A DNA stretch of 10,467 nucleotides from Gemmatimonadota bacterium (GTDB lineage: Bacteria; Gemmatimonadota; Gemmatimonadetes; Gemmatimonadales; GWC2-71-9): the NCBI GenBank assembly GCA_003220985.1, contig QHTY01000238.1, positions 1,153 to 11,619 of the forward strand, in the 5' to 3' direction. The notes beneath the pieces were generated by a model, which saw only the letters and a list, made by a program, of their open reading frames with translations, ran no database searches and was not told where the DNA came from. Shown one piece after another: positions 5,756 to 10,467 of this stretch; position 1 is the stretch's first letter, and every line of letters starts with the position of its first letter. The translations under genes and the position numbers were made by a program.

Positions 5756-6772
5756 ATGAGTCCCACTGAGCGTTGGAAAGCCGTGATGGCAAGGGATCGC
5801 CGGTTCGATGGCGCATTCGTGTACGCGGTGCGCTCAACCGGGATCTATTGCCGCCCGTCCTGCGCCAGCCGCCGCCCGCGCCGGACCCAGGTCACGTTCT
5901 TCCCGATCCCCGAAGCGGCAGAGCGCGAAGGCTTCCGCGCCTGCCGCCGCTGCCATCCTGCCGATGCGAATGGCACCGATCCAGGCGTCACCCTGGTGCG
6001 CGAAGCGTGCCGCGCCATCGCCGCCGGCCAGACGCCCCCCGGTGATCCACGCCGGCTCGCGCGCGTCTTCAAGCGCATCCTGGGAATCACACCGCGAGCG
6101 TACGGCCAGGCGCAGCGAGTGGCGCACTTCAAACAGGAATTGAAACGGAGGAAACAGGTGAGCCCCGCACTCTATGAAGCCGGGTACAGCTCGACGAGCC
6201 GCGTCTACGAGCGGACTCACGAGGAGCTCGGCATGACGCCCGCCACCTACGCCCGTGGCGGCGCGGGCGTGGAAATCGTCTTTGTCACGCTGTCGACGCC
6301 GCTGGGGCGCCTGCTGGTGGCCGCCACCGCTCGCGGCGTTTGCCGCGTCATGCTCGGCGACAGCGCCGCGAAGCTCGAGGCCGATCTCCGCGGCGAGTTC
6401 GACGCCGCTCACGTGCGCGAAGATCAGAGCGGCAAGCTCGAAGGCTACGTCGAGGCCATTCTGTCCTACCTGGACGGGACCGAGCCGCATCTCGATCTGC
6501 CGCTCGACATTCGCGCCACGGCATTCCAGCGGCGCGTGTGGCAGGAGCTGAGGCAAATCCCGTTCGGCGAAACGCGCACCTACGCCGAGGTCGCGAAAGC
6601 GATCGGACAGCCGCAGGCGACGAGAGCAGTGGCGCGCGCGTGCGCGACGAACCCGACGGCGCTGGTGATCCCCTGTCACCGAGTTGTCAGGGGTGACGGA
6701 GAGCTTGGTGGATATCGTTGGGGAGCTGAGAGAAAAAAAGCACTGCTTGAGAAGGAACGAGACGTTGAGTGA
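5756..6772 (+). CDS. ada: Ada-type methyltransferase/regulator with shortened AraC domain
   Basis: 338 residues. In the Ada family the N domain takes methyl groups from DNA phosphotriesters, then the protein activates alkylation-repair genes, while the C domain repairs O6-methylguanine. N domain: zinc cysteines C32 and C36 (GIYCRPSC) and C63 and C66 (FRACRRC). C domain: IPCHRV with acceptor C307, plus AFQRRVWQELRQIPFGETRT (256-275) and GYRWG, all intact. The middle AraC domain is short: from REACRAIAAGQTPP (82-95) it jumps to GDPRRLARVFKRILG (96-110). About ten residues of the first helix-turn-helix (TLEALADQVA in E. coli Ada) are absent, while the second (VSPALYEAGYSSTS) is present. Repair activity is likely; DNA-sequence recognition may be impaired. 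ATG 5756 matches the family's N terminus; an in-frame GTG at 5729 would add nine residues. No Shine-Dalgarno is visible. Confidence 0.92.
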   Translation: MSPTERWKAVMARDRRFDGAFVYAVRSTGIYCRPSCASRRPRRTQVTFFPIPEAAEREGFRACRRCHPADANGTDPGVTLVREACRAIAAGQTPPGDPRRLARVFKRILGITPRAYGQAQRVAHFKQELKRRKQVSPALYEAGYSSTSRVYERTHEELGMTPATYARGGAGVEIVFVTLSTPLGRLLVAATARGVCRVMLGDSAAKLEADLRGEFDAAHVREDQSGKLEGYVEAILSYLDGTEPHLDLPLDIRATAFQRRVWQELRQIPFGETRTYAEVAKAIGQPQATRAVARACATNPTALVIPCHRVVRGDGELGGYRWGAERKKALLEKERDVE

Positions 6773-6795
6773 GACGCCGAGAGGCTGAGCGTCTC
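6771..6795. terminator. Hairpin between convergent genes
   Basis: A perfect 7-bp inverted repeat, GAGACGC (6771-6777) and GCGTCTC (6789-6795) with an 11-base loop, fills the 24-base gap between the ada stop and the stop of the outer-membrane gene and overlaps the ada TGA by two bases. No T-tract follows on the plus side. On the minus strand a run of seven T (6739-6733) comes about 30 bases later, after a very short AAGC-AGT-GCTT stem. It may act as a bidirectional terminator or mRNA-end stabiliser. Confidence 0.4.
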
Positions 6796-6796
6796 C

Positions 6797-9439
6797 CTAA
6801 TTCACTGGTATCCAGTAGCTGACCTTCACCGCAAAGAAATTATCTCCTCGAGCACCGAAACTATCCGTTAGATCCCCGAATCCTACCAGCCGCGCGGTGG
6901 GCTGGTATCCGAACTTGTTCTGTGCCCAGACAAGGTAGAGTGTGCTGCCGGGTCGCCATTCCCAGCGCAGCACCGCATTGCTGCGGAACGACAGAATGTT
7001 GAAGTCGGGATTCGAGATCCGTAACGTTTCGGCTCCGCCGTTGTCCGTGATCGTGTAATCGCCCGCGGCATCGCGCGCGAGCGTGGTGCCCCCCCCGCTG
7101 GTGCCGTACTCCCGCAGCTGGAAGGTGCGCGCCGCCGCGAGCTCCCCAAAGCCGGAATAACGCCCGCTTGCGGCGAACGGCTCGCCGTACAGCTCGAGCG
7201 TCAGATCGGGACCGATCGTATAGTTGGCCCGCAGTTGCATCAAGAACGTGCTCTGGTCGATCCGCGCGAAGACGTAGCGTGACCCGTACGTCGCCGCCGG
7301 ACCGCCGCCCGTAAATGTGGTCACGTACTGCCGAGGCGTGATGTCGCGCAGATAGTTCGGCGTAGCGGAGAATTGAAAACGGGTGGAGGGGCGGAGCGAG
7401 ATCTCGCCGCTCAAGCGGTAGGTCTGGCCGTTCAGCTCATCCTCGCCGTAATAGACCCGGCCAGCCCAGGAATTCTTCGCGCCAAACTTGCTGGCAAGCC
7501 GCACGACCCAGTTCCAGGACTCGGGCGTCGCCATCTCAGGCCCACCGCGCGTCGCCGAATGATCGAAGGCGCGCGTCTGATAATCGACGTAGGAGCTCAG
7601 GTCCCAGAAATTCTTCAACACCACTTCGCCATACAGCTCGGTGAACAGCACCTGGCGATCGCCACCAAAGTCGTATTCGGTGAACGAGCTGAGCGACACG
7701 TTGTAGTTCTGGAACCAGGCGCGCGGCTTCGTCTGACGGTAGATCACCCCGGCGAAGGCATTGCGGCCGTCGGCATTCCCGAGCCGCCCCGCATCGTTGG
7801 GATCATACGCGGGCGACTCCCAGCCGTACTGCAGATCGTACAGCCAGTTGCCCTTGGTCTTTCTCCACCACAGCAACGCCGTAGATCCGGTGAACGAGGT
7901 TCGCGACGGATCGTAGTCGATGTAGCGCGCGTCGGGCCGCTGGAAATAGTGCACCGAAGAGCTTTGCACGCGGTTGATCGCCGCCGAGTCGCCGCGCAGG
8001 TGCGTGAACCCGAGCCAGCCACGCAACTCGTACGCGCCGCGGTCCCAGCGGAGAATCCAGTCCGCGCCGCCGGCGTACGCGCGGCGCGTGTAGGACGGTG
8101 CGAGCAGGCTGTCGAGATCGCGCTGCACGGTCGTGAGCGTCACGCCCACCACCGATTTCGACGCGCCGAATTCCTGCTGCAGGCGCGCCACGCCGTATCC
8201 CGCCGGCGACGCGACGACGGCGCGGCCAAACGTGCTCGAGGTCGTATCGAACGTGCGGGCCGCTTCGCGCCCCGTGACGGCCGTCAGGACGCCCAGCGAC
8301 GTCCCGCTGGCAAGCCGGCCCGTGATCTTGGCTGCGCCCAGGATCGTCGCGTTCTGGGGACAGTCCACGAAGTCGCCGCTCGCGTTGCACGATGGACGCG
8401 CCCCGATCCGCCGGGAATAGAAGTAGCTCGGCCCGTTGCCGCGCAGCAGCTGGTTGCCCTCGGTGAAGAAGGGCCGGCGCTCGTCGAAGAAGACCTCGAA
8501 CGCCGAGAGGTTGACGACCGCCGGATCGGCCTCGACCTGGCCGAAGTCGGGGTTGATGGTGCCGTCGAGCGTAATGTTGGGACCGAGACCCATCTTGAGG
8601 TCCGCGCCGGCGCGGGCCGCGAGATTGGCGCCGCCGTTGAACGGGTCCGCCGCGGGGACGTCGCTCTGCAGGCGCGAGTCCGTCGCCGCGTACGGCATCA
8701 ATTCGAGGCGGCGCGTCGGCTTGATCCCCTCAATGCCGACCAGCTCACCCATGAACGACGACCAACCCGTGCGATCCCGGGGGACCGCAATCCAGAAGAC
8801 ATCTTCGCTGGTCGCGGGATTCCAGTGATCAACGTTGAAGCCCCACACTTGGACCGGCTTGTCCGTAAAGCGCAGCTGCGAAAACGGGATCCGCATTTCC
8901 GCCGTCCATCCGAGGCCGTCGATGGTGGCTTTCGCTTCCCACACGGGGTCGAACCCCCGATCAACGACGTCCTGGTTGTCGGAGGCGTGATACCAATCGA
9001 ACCGCACGCCGGAGGCGGTGACTCCGAAGGAGTACGCCGTGCGCCGATCGTGGTAGCTGTCGAATGACACCCAGAGGTGCTCGGCCTGGTACGGGTTGTC
9101 GCGCCGCGACAGCGGCGCCTGAATCTTGGACGGATCGCGGCTGAACATGCGCGCGCCGATATACAGGGCGTCGTCGTCGTATAGGATCGCGAGACGCATG
9201 CTGTCGGAAGGTGGCGCGCCCTCGTGTGGCAGCCTCTGCACGAAGTCGCGGATCCACGCGGCCTGCGCCCAGACCGGTTCGTCGAGCTTCCCGTCTACAT
9301 CGATGCCCGCGCCGCGCCCGAGACGCACCGCGCGGATCTGTTTCGCCGGGGCGGGGGCGCCGCCACTCGACTGTGCCGCCGTGGACGTCGTGCCGCCGCC
9401 GAGCAGGGCGGCCAGCACCACGCAGGCGCAGAGCGTCAA
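6797..9439 (-). CDS. Outer-membrane protein with CBM9-like domain and DUF5916 barrel
   Basis: 880 residues, full length for the family. The start is TTG 9439, overlapping the upstream stop as TTGA, with GGAA nearby; no ATG or GTG gives a better start, and the next residues form a signal peptide (cleavage likely after TAA, residue 22). Residues about 35-245 are a CBM9-like beta-sandwich: IDVDGKLDEPVW (46-57), LYDDDALYIGA (86-96), DSYHDRRTAYSFGV (127-140), EMRIPFSQLRF (181-191). Family landmarks then follow: NPDFGQVEADP (296-306), ERRPFFTEG (320-328) and SRRIG (342-346). The remaining 530 or so residues are alternating beta-strands of a predicted outer-membrane barrel ending in VKVSYWIPVN. C351 and C360 could form a loop disulfide. 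The ligand is unknown; relatives are often annotated only as carbohydrate-binding family 9-like. Its translational overlap with the repeat-protein gene suggests they work together. Confidence 0.93.
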   Translation of the reverse strand: MTLCACVVLAALLGGGTTSTAAQSSGGAPAPAKQIRAVRLGRGAGIDVDGKLDEPVWAQAAWIRDFVQRLPHEGAPPSDSMRLAILYDDDALYIGARMFSRDPSKIQAPLSRRDNPYQAEHLWVSFDSYHDRRTAYSFGVTASGVRFDWYHASDNQDVVDRGFDPVWEAKATIDGLGWTAEMRIPFSQLRFTDKPVQVWGFNVDHWNPATSEDVFWIAVPRDRTGWSSFMGELVGIEGIKPTRRLELMPYAATDSRLQSDVPAADPFNGGANLAARAGADLKMGLGPNITLDGTINPDFGQVEADPAVVNLSAFEVFFDERRPFFTEGNQLLRGNGPSYFYSRRIGARPSCNASGDFVDCPQNATILGAAKITGRLASGTSLGVLTAVTGREAARTFDTTSSTFGRAVVASPAGYGVARLQQEFGASKSVVGVTLTTVQRDLDSLLAPSYTRRAYAGGADWILRWDRGAYELRGWLGFTHLRGDSAAINRVQSSSVHYFQRPDARYIDYDPSRTSFTGSTALLWWRKTKGNWLYDLQYGWESPAYDPNDAGRLGNADGRNAFAGVIYRQTKPRAWFQNYNVSLSSFTEYDFGGDRQVLFTELYGEVVLKNFWDLSSYVDYQTRAFDHSATRGGPEMATPESWNWVVRLASKFGAKNSWAGRVYYGEDELNGQTYRLSGEISLRPSTRFQFSATPNYLRDITPRQYVTTFTGGGPAATYGSRYVFARIDQSTFLMQLRANYTIGPDLTLELYGEPFAASGRYSGFGELAAARTFQLREYGTSGGGTTLARDAAGDYTITDNGGAETLRISNPDFNILSFRSNAVLRWEWRPGSTLYLVWAQNKFGYQPTARLVGFGDLTDSFGARGDNFFAVKVSYWIPVN

Positions 9440-10467
9440 TCGCGTTCCAACGCGTCGTACACGCGGCCGCGATCGTAGGACGACGACATCGCCTGGACCG
9501 CACCGCGAATGGCCGCGCGAATCGTGTCGTCCATCTTCACCTTCTCGATCACCGCGATCAGCAGCTCGGCCCGCTCATAATCGGAGGAGAGCGTCTTCGC
9601 CGATTCCAGCACCGCCAGGGTCACTGGACGGGGCATTTCGCCGCGCTCGACTATGCTGCGCAATGTGCGGCCGTGCTCATAATCGGAGCTCAGGTTACCG
9701 GCCGCGGCAAAGAACAGGGGCCGCAGCGTCTCGTCGAGTACGTAGGAGTTCCCGACCGCCGTCAACAGCTCCGCCAGCTCGTAGTCCGAGTTGAGCGTCT
9801 TCGCCGAGGCCAGCACGTCGGCGAGCATGCCGGCGCTCATGCCAGAGCGCTTCACCACGGCGTCCAGCACGCGCCGATGCTCGTAATCCGACGACAGCTT
9901 GTTGGCCGCCTTGAAGAAAGCGGGCCGAACAGCGTCGTCGATCGGACGGGCATTGTTGAGCTCGATCAGCAGTGTGGCCAGTTCGTAGTCGGAAGACATG
10001 TCGCCCGCGGCCTCGAGCATCGCCGTTTCGGCAGCCGGCGTGAGGCCCGGTCGCGACAACGCCGCGGTCAGGACCCGGTGGCGCTCGTAATCGGAGCTGA
10101 TCGATTTCGCCGCGGCGACGAAACCCGCCTGCATCCGCTCGCTGAGCGGCTGGGTCTTCGCGACCGTGATCAGAAACTCGGCGAGCTCGTAATCGCTGCT
10201 GATCGACTGGCCGGCCATTGTGACGAGGCGCTCGTAGCCTGCGGCGTCCAGCTTGCCGCTCTTGACCGCCGCCTCGTAGTAGATCCGCCGCCCGTAGTCC
10301 CCGGAGATCTCTCCCAGCTCGGTGATGAGCCCTTGAATGCCGCGGCGGTCGAGAATCCAGCGAGCGCGCTCCTCGGCCATGAAGCCGCTGCGCCGGAAGA
10401 GCAGTGTCAACGTCTCGGCAAGCCAGGTGCGAGCCTCGTCGTCGAACGGCTTGACGCTGCCATCCAC
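9436..10467 (-). CDS. SDYE-repeat helical solenoid protein (5' end cut by window)
   Basis: 343 residues visible; the first codon is GTG at the very edge, so the true start is probably outside the window. After a helical lead-in (FDDEARTWLAETLTLLFRR, 8-26, and RARWILDRRGI) come nine repeats centred on S-S-D-Y-E, with tyrosines at 58, 93, 127, 161, 195, 229, 263, 297 and 331: one step of 35, then seven of exactly 34. Two repeat types alternate, one reading SDYELAxLL and the other SDYExxRxL. The 34-residue period and two-helix pattern resemble TPR-like solenoids used for protein binding, but the TPR consensus is absent. I recall similar repeats in uncharacterised proteins of Acidobacteriota and Gemmatimonadota without a proven function. 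Its stop overlaps the outer-membrane protein start (TTGA). No signal or membrane segment is visible in this part; its location depends on the missing N terminus. Confidence 0.88.
   Translation of the reverse strand: MDGSVKPFDDEARTWLAETLTLLFRRSGFMAEERARWILDRRGIQGLITELGEISGDYGRRIYYEAAVKSGKLDAAGYERLVTMAGQSISSDYELAEFLITVAKTQPLSERMQAGFVAAAKSISSDYERHRVLTAALSRPGLTPAAETAMLEAAGDMSSDYELATLLIELNNARPIDDAVRPAFFKAANKLSSDYEHRRVLDAVVKRSGMSAGMLADVLASAKTLNSDYELAELLTAVGNSYVLDETLRPLFFAAAGNLSSDYEHGRTLRSIVERGEMPRPVTLAVLESAKTLSSDYERAELLIAVIEKVKMDDTIRAAIRGAVQAMSSSYDRGRVYDALERD
9439..10305 (-). repeat. Nine tandem ~102-base coding repeats (34 residues each)
   Basis: The protein repeats correspond to tandem DNA units of 102 bases with a recurrent codon block for SDYE (on the plus strand it reads like CTCGTAATCGGA at several copies). 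Outside that block the copies have diverged, so the array is old and held by selection on protein structure rather than freshly amplified. Confidence 0.85.

Noticed and set aside
4773..5837. A 354-codon open frame on the minus strand spanning the GntR region, the divergent promoter and the DinB gene
   Set aside because: Only its section near 5096-5007 resembles a protein family (GntR). The rest is antisense to DinB, crosses a promoter and is Arg-rich frame noise typical of GC-rich DNA.
7373..9067. A 564-codon plus-strand open frame
   Set aside because: It lies wholly antisense to the DUF5916 gene, which shows clear family motifs throughout; the antisense translation is Arg/Ala-rich with no domain.
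9439..10305. CRISPR-like or satellite DNA reading of the regular ~102-base repeats
   Set aside because: The periodicity follows the reading frame, the copies differ at the DNA level outside the SDYE codons, and one open frame runs through all of them.

Overview
The window is GC-rich (roughly two thirds G+C by eye), tightly packed bacterial DNA. The gene families suggest a Gram-negative soil or sediment lineage such as Gemmatimonadota or Acidobacteriota: a CBM9-like/DUF5916 outer-membrane protein, a DinB protein with an IHHRGQ motif, a GntR(YtrA)-linked ABC transporter and secreted proteins with CDxxC cysteine pairs. This placement is an inference from family flavour; there is no rRNA or marker gene here.

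Region 1 (1-5096, minus strand, transcribed right to left) is one compact operon: a broken YtrA-type GntR regulator, an ABC ATPase, an ABC-2-type permease, two large envelope proteins that look like diverged paralogs of each other, a small secreted protein with two cysteine pairs, and a membrane-anchored degenerate GGDEF protein cut by the window edge. Four of the junctions are 4- or 8-base overlaps, one is a 13-base overlap and the last is a 16-base gap, so these genes are almost certainly co-transcribed and translationally coupled. A perfect 12-bp palindrome sits against a -10-like box just upstream of the regulator.

Region 2 (5205-6772, plus strand) holds a DinB-family protein and an Ada-type alkylation-response protein with intact N-terminal zinc and C-terminal methyltransferase motifs. 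Its AraC-type DNA-binding domain is about ten residues short.

Region 3 (6797-10467, minus strand) holds an 880-residue outer-membrane protein (CBM9-like domain plus DUF5916 barrel). Its TTG start overlaps the stop of an upstream gene that encodes an exact 34-residue helical repeat protein (SDYE repeats), truncated at its 5' end by the window edge. Regions 2 and 3 converge on a perfect 7-bp inverted repeat.

The most striking cross-cutting signal is that three separate regulatory proteins (GntR, Ada, GGDEF) each lack a conserved stretch of about 10-16 residues inside the functional core of a well-known domain. The rest of each gene and its neighbours look intact. This is either real regulator decay or a sequence or assembly artefact, and needs read-level checking. 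No RNA genes, insertion sequences or CRISPR arrays were seen, and there is no gene-free stretch longer than about 110 bases.
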